In this document: one piece after another, positions 25,548 to 34,515 of the stretch
Layout of the letters: each line of letters starts with the position of its first letter
Position numbering within the stretch: the first letter of the stretch is position 1
Source of the DNA: Anaerolinea sp.
Lineage (GTDB): Bacteria; Chloroflexota; Limnocylindria; Limnocylindrales; CSP1-4
NCBI GenBank assembly: GCA_013822395.1
Contig: PNKK01000005.1
Span: 1 to 64,000, forward strand
DNA length: 64,000 nt
Direction: 5' to 3'
Translations under genes and position numbers: made by a program
Notes under the pieces: generated by a model
The model's database searches: none
What the model saw: only the letters and a program-made list of their open reading frames with translations
What the model was told of the DNA's origin: nothing

Positions 25548-26814
25548 GCTCGGCCTCGATGGACGACGGCGACCGCGCCTCGGCGAGGAGCCGGCCGAAC
25601 CGGGCGGTTCGCTCGGCCTCAGGGACCCGCTCCAGCCAGCGGGCGAGGAGCTGCTCGCCCTCCCGGTAGACGAAGACATACGTCCGCCAGAGCGGGTGCT
25701 CGATGAAGTCGAGGCGCTGCTCGGCGCGCGTGGACGTGGAGCGGCCCACGGTCACGAGATAGTCGACCACCTCCGCCCGCGGCCGGCCGTCGACATGGCG
25801 AAGGAGGGCGGCATTGCCGCCGATCCCGCGGAGCACGCGGCGTGCCCGCCCGACGCGAGCCTGGGTCTCCGCGGCTGCGCGTGCGGCCCCGGGATCTGCG
25901 GCGACCGGCAGACCGGCGATGCGGAACAGGTCCTCGAGCAACGCGGCCTCGTCAGCCGAAGGGACGGCGAAACGGTAGCCGAGGTCGGCCAGCCCCTCGT
26001 GGAGCAGGCACTCCGGCGTGTTGATCGAGAGCAGCGTGAGCTCCGTGCAGCCCTCACCGTCCACCAGCCGAGCCTCCCTCGTCGCGGCCTCGAGGTGGTG
26101 GCCCGGGTAGGTCTCATGGGCGACGGTGTGGACGAGGTCGCCGGCCCGAACCGGCAGATCCAGGTTGATCTCGACACGCGAGCGACGCCCGCCCTCGTAC
26201 CAGTTGTAACCGGACCACGGCCGGTCGCGAACCATCGAGATCCGGCAGCCCTCGCCGTCCGGCAGCCCGAACAACGCGGCGGCGCGGGCACGGAAGATCG
26301 CGGTCAGGTGGTCTGCGGCCGTAGGCACGCGCTCGGGATCGATGGTCAGCGCGGCGTCCCAGGCGGCAAGCCGCTCGTCGAGTGGGGCGTCGCCGGACAG
26401 GATGACGTCGAGGTCACCTGCCGCGGCATGGAAGAGCGCGTCGTCGACGCGGGGCATCGGGTGGTCGAAGCACCACGCGACGAGCTCCTCGTACGACACC
26501 GTCTCGCCGGCCACCTCCCGCGCCTGCGCTTCGAGCGCGACGAGCTGGGCGCGAAACCACTCGCGCCGCTCCGGATCCTCGACCTCGGCGGGGAGGCGCT
26601 CACGCAGCGCGACAGCGTCATCCGCCAGCCGGGCCGGCGGGCGCAGGGCCTCCATGTCCGCCGCGGCCTTCAGGTCCGCCGGGCCGTGGTACGCATCCAC
26701 GAGCCCCGGCCGGTGCTGGTCCAGCCGGAGGGCGAGGCGGAGATAGTCCCGGGCGACGGCGTCGCCTCGTGGCACCGTCCGTACGCCGCCGGCGGCCGGC
26801 ACGCGCTCGATCAC
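25534..26814 (-). CDS. DUF885-like metallopeptidase-type hydrolase
   Basis: The 426-aa product starts at GTG 26814, overlapping the stop of the 128-aa gene upstream (GTGA). It carries HETYPGHHLE, the metal-binding motif typical of DUF885 and related carboxypeptidase-like proteins, and a later Glu-rich helix (LLHEGLADLGYRFA) where the third ligand is expected. No signal peptide. It is the last gene of a chain that begins with PabB. Reaction unknown; peptidase activity is inferred from the motif. Confidence 0.7.
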   Translation of the reverse strand: MIERVPAAGGVRTVPRGDAVARDYLRLALRLDQHRPGLVDAYHGPADLKAAADMEALRPPARLADDAVALRERLPAEVEDPERREWFRAQLVALEAQAREVAGETVSYEELVAWCFDHPMPRVDDALFHAAAGDLDVILSGDAPLDERLAAWDAALTIDPERVPTAADHLTAIFRARAAALFGLPDGEGCRISMVRDRPWSGYNWYEGGRRSRVEINLDLPVRAGDLVHTVAHETYPGHHLEAATREARLVDGEGCTELTLLSINTPECLLHEGLADLGYRFAVPSADEAALLEDLFRIAGLPVAADPGAARAAAETQARVGRARRVLRGIGGNAALLRHVDGRPRAEVVDYLVTVGRSTSTRAEQRLDFIEHPLWRTYVFVYREGEQLLARWLERVPEAERTARFGRLLAEARSPSSIEAELNRP

Positions 26815-27197
26815 GGCGCGCTGCGGCCCCTGTTCGACTCGCTCAGCCCGCGCGCCGGACCCGTTCCGGGCTCGTCCGTCTCCCCGACGAATGGCATCCG
26901 CAGCCGATCGACCGCATCCAGGCTCATCCGGAGCACCGCGGTCTTGGCCGTGGCGACCTCGCGAACATAGGCCGCCGCCTCGTCGTCGCGCATCGGCCGG
27001 CCGCGCACGATCGATGTCGGACGGCCCACCTGGAGCCACGAGAGGTGATAGCGGTCCATGCTTCCCCACGCCGTCGACAGGAGGTCGTCCGAGAGCTTGA
27101 GCCACGTCCGGAGGGCGCCGAGGGACGGGTTCGCCTCGAGGCGAACGCCCTCGTCGATGAGCTGTGCGGTGCGCGCGATGAGCTCCGTTCGGGTCAC
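26811..27197 (-). CDS. Uncharacterised 128-aa protein in the pab chain
   Basis: This small protein starts at GTG 27197, overlapping the aminotransferase stop, and ends overlapping the start of the DUF885-like gene. It is helical (LIARTAQLIDEGVRL, LSDDLLSTAWGSMDRYH) with a disordered C-terminus. I do not recognise the family. Because it always sits between two overlapping genes here, it may be a partner or an accessory domain of the hydrolase. Confidence 0.6.
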   Translation of the reverse strand: MTRTELIARTAQLIDEGVRLEANPSLGALRTWLKLSDDLLSTAWGSMDRYHLSWLQVGRPTSIVRGRPMRDDEAAAYVREVATAKTAVLRMSLDAVDRLRMPFVGETDEPGTGPARGLSESNRGRSAP

Positions 27198-28186
27198 CTG
27201 CGCGAGGCCCCCGCCGTGCCATCCGTGCGCCCGGGATCGCCGGTCCCGGTCTGGCCCACGGACCTCAGCTCCTCACCGGTCCGGGGACCCCCGCCTCGAA
27301 TGAACGCCTCGCGCGCCGCGCGGGCGCGGAGCGTAACGGGTCCCGGTCGGCCGGAGCCGATCGGTCGCCCCTCGAAGGCCGTCACGGGCAGGACCCCCGC
27401 GACGCTGGAGCACAGGAACGCCTCATCGGCCTCGGCAAGGTCCCGCGTCGAGAGCCAGCCCTCCACGGGTCGAAGTCCCGCCCCCGGGGCCCAGCCCAGA
27501 ATCCAGCCCCGGGTGGTCCCCGCCAGGATCGCGCAGGCGAGGTCGGGCGTGACGAGATCGTCCCCCCGGACCAGGAAGATGTTCGCGCTCGTGGCCTCGG
27601 ACAGGTGGCCGTCGAGGGTCAGGAAGAGGGCATCGTCCGCGCCGGCCCGACGTGCCTCGAGTCGAGCGTGGACGAAATCGGCACGGCTGGTCGTCTTCAG
27701 CGTCGCGAGCGGGCTCTCGGGGTCGCGCCGGACGGCGCTGGCGACGAGGTGGAGTCCCTTCACCAGGTGCCCCGGTGGCGGGGGAAGCACGGGCCAGGCC
27801 TGGATCGCGACCGTCGGGGACGAGGTCCCGCTCGGGGGCAGCAGGCCGCGGCCGCGGAACTCGCCGCGAGTCACCGTGATCCTGATCGACGCGTCGGAGT
27901 CGGCCGCCGAGAGGCCGTCGGCAGCGAGCAGCTCGCCGATCCCAGCTTCGATCCTCTCGTCCGTGTCCACCGGGAGCTCGATGTCCAGGCCGGCCGCGGA
28001 ACGATGGAGCCGCGCGAGGTGCTCCGGCAGCTCGGTCACGCGGCCGCCGCGAGCCCGAAGCGTCTCGAAGACGCCGTCGCCGAGCTGGAAACCTCGATCG
28101 AAGGCAGAGACGTGGGCGCCGTCGGCGGGGAGCAATCGGCCGTTCACCCAGACGTGCCGCGGGCCGTCGCCGGCGTGCTCGCTCAC
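27194..28186 (-). CDS. pabC: Aminotransferase class IV (aminodeoxychorismate-lyase-like)
   Basis: The 330-aa PLP enzyme has the class IV pattern: VWVNGRLLPADGAHVSAFDRGFQLGDGVFETLR at the start, the PLP lysine in LATLKTTSRADFVHARLEA, and LSEATSANIFLV. GTG 28186 overlaps the pabB stop (GTGA). With PabB next to it, the likely reaction is elimination of pyruvate from aminodeoxychorismate to give p-aminobenzoate for folate. D-amino-acid or branched-chain aminotransferase cannot be excluded by motif alone. Confidence 0.8.
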   Translation of the reverse strand: MSEHAGDGPRHVWVNGRLLPADGAHVSAFDRGFQLGDGVFETLRARGGRVTELPEHLARLHRSAAGLDIELPVDTDERIEAGIGELLAADGLSAADSDASIRITVTRGEFRGRGLLPPSGTSSPTVAIQAWPVLPPPPGHLVKGLHLVASAVRRDPESPLATLKTTSRADFVHARLEARRAGADDALFLTLDGHLSEATSANIFLVRGDDLVTPDLACAILAGTTRGWILGWAPGAGLRPVEGWLSTRDLAEADEAFLCSSVAGVLPVTAFEGRPIGSGRPGPVTLRARAAREAFIRGGGPRTGEELRSVGQTGTGDPGRTDGTAGASRR

Positions 28187-29649
28187 GGCTCGACCTCGTG
28201 CCCGCCGATCGCAGAGAGCGGGCCGGTCGCCTTGGCGACGGTCTCCTCCCACTCCGCCGCGGGGTCGCTCCGCCAGGTGATTCCACCGCCGACGTGGAGC
28301 GTCAGGCGGGCACCGTCGGCCACGAACGTCCGGATGAGCATGCTCGTCTGCATCGCCCCATCCGCGCCGATCCAGCCGGCCGCGCCGGTGTACGGTCCGC
28401 GCCGGACCGGCTCGTGGCCCTCGAGCAGCTCCATCGCCCGGATCTTCGGGGCGCCGGTGATCGAGCCGCCCGGAAACGCGGCCGAGAGGAGATGGAAGGC
28501 GTCCAGCCCTCGCGCCAGGGTCCCCGTCACGGTCGACACGAGGTGCTGGACCGCCGCGGTCCGCTCGAGGCGGCAGAGGCGGGGAACGCGGACGGTCCCG
28601 GGCACGCAGACCCGGCCGAGGTCGTTGCGCAGGACGTCGACGATCATCACGTTCTCCGCGCGGTCCTTGCGGGACGTCAGGAGCTCACGAGCGAGCGCCC
28701 GATCCTCGCGGCGATCGCGGCCGCGGGAGCGGGTGCCCTTGATCGGGTCGGTGGAGACGCGCCCGTCCCGGGTGAGCGCGAGGAACGGCTCCGGCGACGC
28801 CGAGACGATGGCCCGCGGCGCCCCGGTGACCGGGCTCGACCCGAGGTCGAGGAAGGCGGCGAAGAGGGCCGGGTCACCGGTCCGGAGGCGCCGGTAGAGC
28901 GGCCACGGGTCGCCCCGGAAGGGGGTCTCGAGGCGTCTTGTGAGGTTCGCCTGGTAGATCTCGCCCCGCGCGATCTCGTCGCGAATGGCCTCCACACCCG
29001 CCTCGAAGGCGGCGCGATCCAGGCCGGACCGGAACTCGAAGGCCGCCGGCGGCTCCGCGCCAAGGCCAATGCGCGTCGCGGCCGCGAATCCGGCGTGCGT
29101 CGCGCGCCCGGGTCCTCGAAGACGCTCGCGGATCTCGGCAAGGCGCGCATCCAGGCGCCCGACCCGCTCATCGACGGCGCGGCCGGCCAGCCAGGCGTGG
29201 CCGGTCCGGCGATCCCAGGCAACGACCCAGTCGTGGAGCGCGAGTCGGAGGAGCGGCAGCTCCTGGTCCGCGGCGGCGATCGACGGCAGACGCTCCAGGC
29301 GGCGGCCGAGGTCGTACGACAGGAAACCGGCAAGGCCGCCGGTGAACGGCGGCGCATCCGGGAGATCCACCTGATCCGCGGCCAGGCGGCCCAGGACGCG
29401 CCGGGCGGTGGCGAAGACGTCCGGACCATCCGCGGGCGCCTCGAGGACGGCGACCGGATCGGCGGTGACGTACGTCCACCGCGCGTTGCGGCCGGGCCGG
29501 GCGCTCTCGAGGACGGCCAGGCCCGGCAGGTCGCGCAGACACTCGGCGGCGTCCATCGGCGCGACACTGTCCAGCTCGGGCAGGCGCGCGCAGCGGACGC
29601 CGGGCGGAAGGCTCGTCGCCCGAGCGTCGGGCGGTCGGGACGGGATCAC
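28183..29649 (-). CDS. pabB: Aminodeoxychorismate synthase component I
   Basis: The 488-aa protein matches the chorismate-utilising family: PIKGTRSRG, ENVMIVDVLRNDLGRV, FPGGSITGAPK and the C-terminal AKATGPL. The Lys in PIKGT marks PabB, where anthranilate synthases have PIAGT. It aminates chorismate using ammonia from a PabA glutaminase, which is not in this window. Start GTG 29649. Folate supply fits the presence of a folate-linked flavoprotein elsewhere in the window, but the two are far apart. Confidence 0.87.
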   Translation of the reverse strand: MIPSRPPDARATSLPPGVRCARLPELDSVAPMDAAECLRDLPGLAVLESARPGRNARWTYVTADPVAVLEAPADGPDVFATARRVLGRLAADQVDLPDAPPFTGGLAGFLSYDLGRRLERLPSIAAADQELPLLRLALHDWVVAWDRRTGHAWLAGRAVDERVGRLDARLAEIRERLRGPGRATHAGFAAATRIGLGAEPPAAFEFRSGLDRAAFEAGVEAIRDEIARGEIYQANLTRRLETPFRGDPWPLYRRLRTGDPALFAAFLDLGSSPVTGAPRAIVSASPEPFLALTRDGRVSTDPIKGTRSRGRDRREDRALARELLTSRKDRAENVMIVDVLRNDLGRVCVPGTVRVPRLCRLERTAAVQHLVSTVTGTLARGLDAFHLLSAAFPGGSITGAPKIRAMELLEGHEPVRRGPYTGAAGWIGADGAMQTSMLIRTFVADGARLTLHVGGGITWRSDPAAEWEETVAKATGPLSAIGGHEVEP

Positions 29650-29707
29650 GCCGAGATGATAGGGGGCGCCGCGATCGACCCCGAGACCCGCGCCCTGGAG
29701 CCCGGGT

Positions 29708-30301
29708 TCAGCCCTTCTCGATCGGCACCCCGATCATGCTGCCCCACTCCGTCCAGGACCCGTCGTAGTTGCGGACCCGGTCGTAGCCGAGCAGCTCGTG
29801 GAGGACGAACCAGGTGTGGCTGGCCCGCTCGCCGATCCGGCAATACGTGATGATGTCCCTGTCGTTGGTCACGCCATTGGCGGCGTACAGGTCGCGCAGC
29901 TCGGCGGCGCTCCTGAACGTGCCGTCCTCGCGGACGGTCTGGGCCCACGGCACGGACACCGCACCCGGGATATGGCCGCCCCGCTGTGCCGTCTCGGTCA
30001 TGCCCGGCGGCGCCACCACCTCACCCCGGAATTCGGCCGGGCTCCGAACGTCGACGAGGGACAGGTTCGTGTCCCCGAGGCGGGGGAGGATGTCGTCACG
30101 GAAGGCGCGGAGCGAGAAGTCCGGCTCCGGGAGTTCATAGCTCGTTGCCGGGTAGCTCGGGACGTCCGTCGTGATCGGCAGACCGCGGGCGGTCCAGAGC
30201 TTCCAGCCGCCGTCGAGGATCTTCGCCCTGCGGTGGCCGTACAGCTGGAGCTGCCAGTAGGCCCAGGCCGCGAACCAGTTCTGGTTGTCGCCGTAGACCA
30301 C
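29708..30301 (-). pseudogene. 5'-truncated two-domain thiosulfate sulfurtransferase (rhodanese)
   Basis: The readable part begins VVYGDNQNWFAAWAYWQLQLYGH, which is normally about residue 90 of an SseA-type tandem rhodanese, so most of the first domain is gone. A stop codon lies 33 bases further up in the same frame and the preceding sequence is another gene. The second, catalytic domain is complete with loop CRIGERAS holding the active Cys. GTG 30301 could start a 197-aa protein, which might still fold as a catalytic domain. Confidence 0.7.
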
Positions 30302-30334
30302 TATCGTCGTGTCGGGCCCCCGACAAGGTGCCGG

Positions 30335-30775
30335 TCAGTCATGGCCGGTCGCCCGCTCCCGGCGGCTGAAGTCGAGGAGCGCCTCGCGACAGGCTTCGGC
30401 GTGGCGCTGGGCCTGGCGAACGATCCATGGATCCACGCGCGTCGAATCCTCGATCGTGACCGTTGCGCCGAGGGGCCCGTCCTCCACGACGATCCCGCCG
30501 GTGCTCCGGTAGTCCGCCGCCCAGTTCGCCTGAAGCTGGAGGATCGCGTCGGCCACGACGCGTTCGCTGAACAGCCAGTCGAGGTGGGTCACGTTCAGGC
30601 GATCGACGATGGAGGTCAGCGCGATCGGCACGCCTCGAGGCACACGGGCCACGAGATGGGCTACTCGGAGCGCCGTGAACGGATCGTCCGATTCGGCGAC
30701 GACCGGCGGCGCAAGGTCCGGCTCCGGCAACCCGGCCGGGGCCGGGCGCAGATCACCGAGGCGGGTCGGGGCCAT
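30335..30775 (-). CDS. Uncharacterised 146-aa protein
   Basis: No family is recognised. The protein is soluble, with the block RVAHLVARVPRGVPIALTSI in the first half and a helical C-terminus (RQAQRHAEACREALLDF). ATG 30775 is taken; GTG 30787 is an in-frame alternative that begins three bases after the stop of the ABC-ATPase remnant. It lies between two broken genes, so it may itself be a survivor of a larger lost cluster. Confidence 0.5.
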   Translation of the reverse strand: MAPTRLGDLRPAPAGLPEPDLAPPVVAESDDPFTALRVAHLVARVPRGVPIALTSIVDRLNVTHLDWLFSERVVADAILQLQANWAADYRSTGGIVVEDGPLGATVTIEDSTRVDPWIVRQAQRHAEACREALLDFSRRERATGHD

Positions 30776-30790
30776 GGGCTGGATCACGGG

Positions 30791-31080
30791 TCAATCGATC
30801 TCCGGGTTGCGTGCCTGAGATTGGATCGGCAGCCTAGCACGGAAGGCCGCTGAGACCGTCTCAGGCCGCGCACGAATCGTCTGTTCGGCAAGGTCGAAGA
30901 TGAGATCGCCGGACCGGATGAGCCGAGCGTCGTGCGTCGCGACGATGGCCGTCCGGCCAGCCTCGAGTTGGGCGCGCAGAAGTAGCGGTACGCGCCACCT
31001 CTCGAGTCGAGCGCATCGCCTGGGAGCGCAACGACAAAGGCAGCGCGACGGTCTCGACGGCGGTCAGCTCCGGCACCGCC
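30791..31080 (-). pseudogene. Remnant of a LolD/MacB-type ABC ATPase
   Basis: On the minus strand, 31075-31020 reads PELTAVETVALPLSL, the Q-loop region of LolD-like ATPases. The reading then shifts, and 30985-30791 gives RAQLEAGRTAIVATHDARL followed by IRSGDLIFDLAEQTIRARPE, the H-loop and C-terminal end, closing at a TGA. Walker A, the signature motif and Walker B are all missing, so this is a deletion remnant. In the next 250 bases upstream (31081-31331) I see nothing coding. Confidence 0.65.
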
Positions 31081-31331
31081 CGGAAGCCCTGGTGACGCGG
31101 GCGATGTGCGTGCGCCGCAGCGCGCGGCGGGGCTCATCCCCGGGCCCGTACTCGGGCCTGAGCCGCGGCGGCGCAACCACCGGTAGCACGAATCGCATGA
31201 ACGAGCACGACCACTCTCGACTTCCGACGGATTCGCCCCGGATCCGCTCACGGGTCACGCTGGTTCATGCCGATTCGACAACTGAGGGTGACGCCCGCGT
31301 GTCCCTGCGGCCGCCTGTGTCCGGAACTCGC

Positions 31332-32915
31332 CTACAACAGCTCCCCGTGGGCGGAGGCCGTCGGCTCACCCTCGCGCGGGCGGGGCTCCTCGCCGGGGCC
31401 GTAGCGGGGATCCGGCGCTGGGGCGCCGGCTGCGGCGGGGCCAGCCGATCCGCTGCTGCGATTCGAGGCCTCGATGACCTGGAGCGGCGCCCCGGCCCGG
31501 CCCTCGATCGCCCCAACCCCAAACGGGACCCACTTGGACGGGTCCTGGAGGCGGTGCGCCTCCGTGTTTCCGCGGCGGTGGGTTTCCTCGAAGCCACGGG
31601 GCTCGATCCACATCCGCTCACCCTCGAGCAGGCCCAGGACGCCAGACTGGCCGGGCTCCGGCCGCTCGTGCTGGCAGTAGCGGCACGAGGCCGCATCGTG
31701 CTTCTGGTACGTGTCAGGTTCCTCGTAGGTCGTGATGTAGCCCTCGTAGTTGCGGAGCACGACCCTGTGGTCCGAGTAGCTGATGAGGTAGTTCGGCATG
31801 ACCGGGATCTTGCCGCCGCCGCCGGGGGCATCGATGACGTACGTCGGAACCGCGTAGCCCGAAGTGTGCCCGCGGAGCCCCTCCATGATCTCGAGGCCCT
31901 TGCCGACCGGCGTCCGGAAGTGCCCGGAGCCCTCGACGAGATCGCACTGGTAGAGGTAGTACGGCCGGATCCGGTTCTCGACGAGCTTGTGGACGAGCGC
32001 GCGCTGGATGTGCACGCAGTCGTTGACGCCGGCGAGGAGGACGCTCTGGTTGCCGACGGGCAGGCCGGCCTTCGTCAGCTTGTCGACGGCGCGGCTGACC
32101 TCGGGCGTGATCTCGCTCGGGTGGTTGAAGTGGAGGTTGATCCAGAGCGGGTGGTACTTCTCGAGCATCGAGCACAGCTCGTCGTCGACCCGCTGCGGCA
32201 GGAAGACCGGCACGCGACTGCCGATCCGGATGATCTCGATGTGGGGGATCTCGCGAAGGCCCCGGAGAATGCTCTCGAAGAGCTTCGGGGCGAGGGTCAG
32301 GCCGTCCCCGCCGGAGATGAGGACGTCGCGGATCTGCGGGGTCCGGCGCAGGTAGTCGAGCTGGGCCTCGTGCTCCTTCCGATTGAAGTTCTGGGTGGCG
32401 TCGCCGACGATCCGGCTCCGCGTGCAGTACCGGCAGTAGCTCGCGCACTGGGTCGTGACGAGCATGAGCACCCGGTCCGGGTAGCGGTGGACGAGGCCCG
32501 GGACCGGCGAGTGGCGGTCCTCGGCGAGCGAGTCCTCCATCATCGCCGTGAACGCCTCATGTTCCCGGCCGGTCGGGATCACCTGTCGGCGGATCGGGTC
32601 GGTCGGGTCGTCCGGGTCGATGAGGCTGATGAAGTACGGCGTGATGTCCACCCGGAACCTGTCGGGGGCGGACAGGCCCTCGCGCTCGTCCTCGGTCAGG
32701 TTGAGGACGCGCTCGATCTCCTCGACCGTGTTGACCCGGTTGCTGAGCTGCCAGCGCCAGTCGTTCCACTTCTCGTCCGGCACGTCCTGCCAGAGTGGCG
32801 CCCGGCGGCTCATCGCGGGGCGGCCGTCCGGGCCGAGCGCCTTCGCAGGATCGCGCGGGTTGACCCACGGGGCCTCGACGGCCGTGACCGCGGAAGAGGA
32901 CTCCGAAACGCTCAT
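31332..32915 (-). CDS. kamA: Lysine 2,3-aminomutase (radical SAM, PLP)
   Basis: The 527-aa enzyme has the radical-SAM cluster motif with Cys157, Cys161 and Cys164 (CASYCRYC), the SAM-binding ISGGDGLTLAP, and GNQSVLLAGVNDC around the PLP lysine-equivalent region seen in the KamA group. It interconverts L-lysine and beta-lysine. Compared with typical KamA (about 415-470 residues) it has a long C-terminal extension with CRYCQH and a Pro/Gly/Arg-rich tail. ATG 32915 is chosen because the upstream in-frame extension is low-complexity; GGAG lies about ten bases before. Beta-lysine can serve as an osmolyte or antibiotic precursor; no acetyltransferase partner is adjacent. Confidence 0.85.
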   Translation of the reverse strand: MSVSESSSAVTAVEAPWVNPRDPAKALGPDGRPAMSRRAPLWQDVPDEKWNDWRWQLSNRVNTVEEIERVLNLTEDEREGLSAPDRFRVDITPYFISLIDPDDPTDPIRRQVIPTGREHEAFTAMMEDSLAEDRHSPVPGLVHRYPDRVLMLVTTQCASYCRYCTRSRIVGDATQNFNRKEHEAQLDYLRRTPQIRDVLISGGDGLTLAPKLFESILRGLREIPHIEIIRIGSRVPVFLPQRVDDELCSMLEKYHPLWINLHFNHPSEITPEVSRAVDKLTKAGLPVGNQSVLLAGVNDCVHIQRALVHKLVENRIRPYYLYQCDLVEGSGHFRTPVGKGLEIMEGLRGHTSGYAVPTYVIDAPGGGGKIPVMPNYLISYSDHRVVLRNYEGYITTYEEPDTYQKHDAASCRYCQHERPEPGQSGVLGLLEGERMWIEPRGFEETHRRGNTEAHRLQDPSKWVPFGVGAIEGRAGAPLQVIEASNRSSGSAGPAAAGAPAPDPRYGPGEEPRPREGEPTASAHGELL

Positions 32916-32943
32916 GTGGTCGATTCTCCAGGCGCGACTCAAC

Positions 32944-32958
32944 GCATAGATTCTATGC
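32944..32958. promoter_or_regulatory. Perfect palindrome upstream of kamA
   Basis: GCATAGA-T-TCTATGC, 29 bases before the kamA start. On the minus strand it contains TAGAAT, a good -10 box, so a repressor bound here would block the promoter. Confidence 0.5.
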
Positions 32959-33100
32959 AGGCTGCATGCGGGCGGATCATAGCGCGAGGGTCCGGCCGGG
33001 TCCAGCCGGTCGACCCAGGCACCGACCCGGCCCAGGGCCGGTGCGGATCCCCGACTGGGTCCGTCCCGCACGGAGCTCAGCCGTAACCCGCCAGCTCGGG

Positions 33101-33832
33101 TCAGGTTCCGCGGAGGAGCTGCCCGAGAGCGATCGCACCATCGACAGCCGTCGGGATGCCACGCCATGCGGGGTGGTCAACGGACTGCATTGCCTCCAGC
33201 GATCGGAGGTGGCGGCGATCCGCTCGGGTCATCGACGCGGCGAGGGAACGAGGGTCATCGACGAGGACGAGCAGCCGCGCCGCATCGCGCTCATGCTTGT
33301 CGCGATGGTCGCGGCTACCGGCAACCGCCCGCGCCTTGATGACCAATGCACCGAGCAGCGTCGGCACCGGGATGTCGACCGTCGCGTCTTCGAAAGCTAT
33401 CGTGACGACGCGCCGGCGGGCGAGGGCCTGCGTCCCACCGACGGTCTCGAGCGTGATCCACGGGGGCTCCGTCGTGATTTCGGCTCGCCGGCCCACGCGC
33501 TCGGGCGCAAGCACATCCACGATGTCGCCGCCCCGCACGAAGCGATACGCGAGACCATCAGCGGTCGGCTGCGCCTCGTAGCCGGCGGCCACCAGTCGCC
33601 GCGTGGCCTGCCTCGTCGCTCGGAGCGACGCGCGGACATCGACCAGGGCATCGATGTCGACGGTGGCGCGACCCACCCCGCCACCATGCTCGCGCTCGAT
33701 GATCGTCAGCATCTGGCCCCCGATCAGGACCCAGGGGATGCCATCGAGCAGGCCCACGAGCTCGATCGTCGCCAGCCAGAGCTGCCGCTCCTGCCCCGTT
33801 GCTGCCTCGATCAGGGTCGGTCGATCGGCCAT
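33101..33832 (-). CDS. AbiEii-like nucleotidyltransferase (putative toxin)
   Basis: The 243-aa protein has the nucleotidyltransferase signature: Gly38-Gly39 in VLIGGQML and the acidic pair Asp59/Asp61 in TVDIDAL, followed by a third strand and a helical half with VIKARAV. This is the layout of AbiEii/MenT-like toxins, which modify tRNA or NTP pools. Its ATG lies 22 bases inside the end of the HTH gene, so translation is coupled, as in toxin-antitoxin operons. Toxin activity is inference. Confidence 0.7.
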   Translation of the reverse strand: MADRPTLIEAATGQERQLWLATIELVGLLDGIPWVLIGGQMLTIIEREHGGGVGRATVDIDALVDVRASLRATRQATRRLVAAGYEAQPTADGLAYRFVRGGDIVDVLAPERVGRRAEITTEPPWITLETVGGTQALARRRVVTIAFEDATVDIPVPTLLGALVIKARAVAGSRDHRDKHERDAARLLVLVDDPRSLAASMTRADRRHLRSLEAMQSVDHPAWRGIPTAVDGAIALGQLLRGT

Positions 33833-34506
33833 CGATACCGCTGGATCATCGAACGACCGACCGCCCGGGTCCGAGGATCTGGGTCCTCCAGGAGGTCGAT
33901 GGCGACGACCGACGCCGGCGCTTCGGAGCCCAGGGGCCACGGGTCCGAAAACGGGGGGACGACGCGCAGGATGATGTTCGGCTGGTCGGACGGTCGGAGA
34001 CCGAAGGTGGCGACAAGCGGGTCCCAAGCGTCCGACGGCAGATAGCCATCCACGACGTCGGAGGCGATGAGGCCTGCCGATGCCGCCGCCTCCGCTGACA
34101 CCCCAGTACGAGCCAGGGTCGCTGCCCCACGGATCCGTGGGAGATCCGACGGATGGGCGCGCCACGCCGTCCGGCGTCCACGGTCGACGAGGCGGGGGCG
34201 CAGGCGGTCGAGTCCATCCGCCTCGAGCAGGCGACGGAGCTTCCAGATGGCGTTCGTGTCGAGCCAGGTCGGCCGCTGATCGTCGGCGAGGAACAGGAGC
34301 CCCCACGCACGTGCGGGGGTCAGCCGTCGACCGGACGCCGTGCCCTGGGCAGTGCGAGCGTCGACGCTATCGGGGTCGATGAACCAGCGCCCGCCGATGG
34401 ACCGGGCCGTGAGATCACCTGTATGGATCAACGCCCGGACCCTGCTCGGGTGGACCCCCAGCCGTGACGCGACCTCTGAGACGGTGAGTCTGGATTGCTC
34501 AACCAT
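33811..34506 (-). CDS. HTH (excisionase/MerR-like) protein, putative antitoxin of the AbiE-like pair
   Basis: The 231-aa protein opens with a winged HTH of the excisionase type (residues 7-50: LTVSEVASRLGVHPSRVRAL, then TGDLTARSIGGRWFIDP). The C-terminal 170 residues are of unknown family. ATG 34506 lacks a ribosome site but lies nine bases behind a -10 box, so the message is probably leaderless. A perfect 25-bp palindrome lies 55 bases upstream. In AbiE systems the antitoxin AbiEi binds inverted repeats to repress its own operon, which fits this layout, although AbiEi has a different N-terminal wing. Confidence 0.65.
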   Translation of the reverse strand: MVEQSRLTVSEVASRLGVHPSRVRALIHTGDLTARSIGGRWFIDPDSVDARTAQGTASGRRLTPARAWGLLFLADDQRPTWLDTNAIWKLRRLLEADGLDRLRPRLVDRGRRTAWRAHPSDLPRIRGAATLARTGVSAEAAASAGLIASDVVDGYLPSDAWDPLVATFGLRPSDQPNIILRVVPPFSDPWPLGSEAPASVVAIDLLEDPDPRTRAVGRSMIQRYRWPIDRP

Positions 34507-34515
34507 ATCGGAGCG

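Noticed and set aside
30850..30864. CTGAGAC-C-GTCTCAG palindrome
   Set aside because: It lies inside the ABC-ATPase remnant, in codons for PETVSAA, and has no gene start nearby.
32916..33167. Longer N-terminus for lysine 2,3-aminomutase
   Set aside because: The extension is low-complexity, crosses the palindrome and promoter, and is absent from family members.
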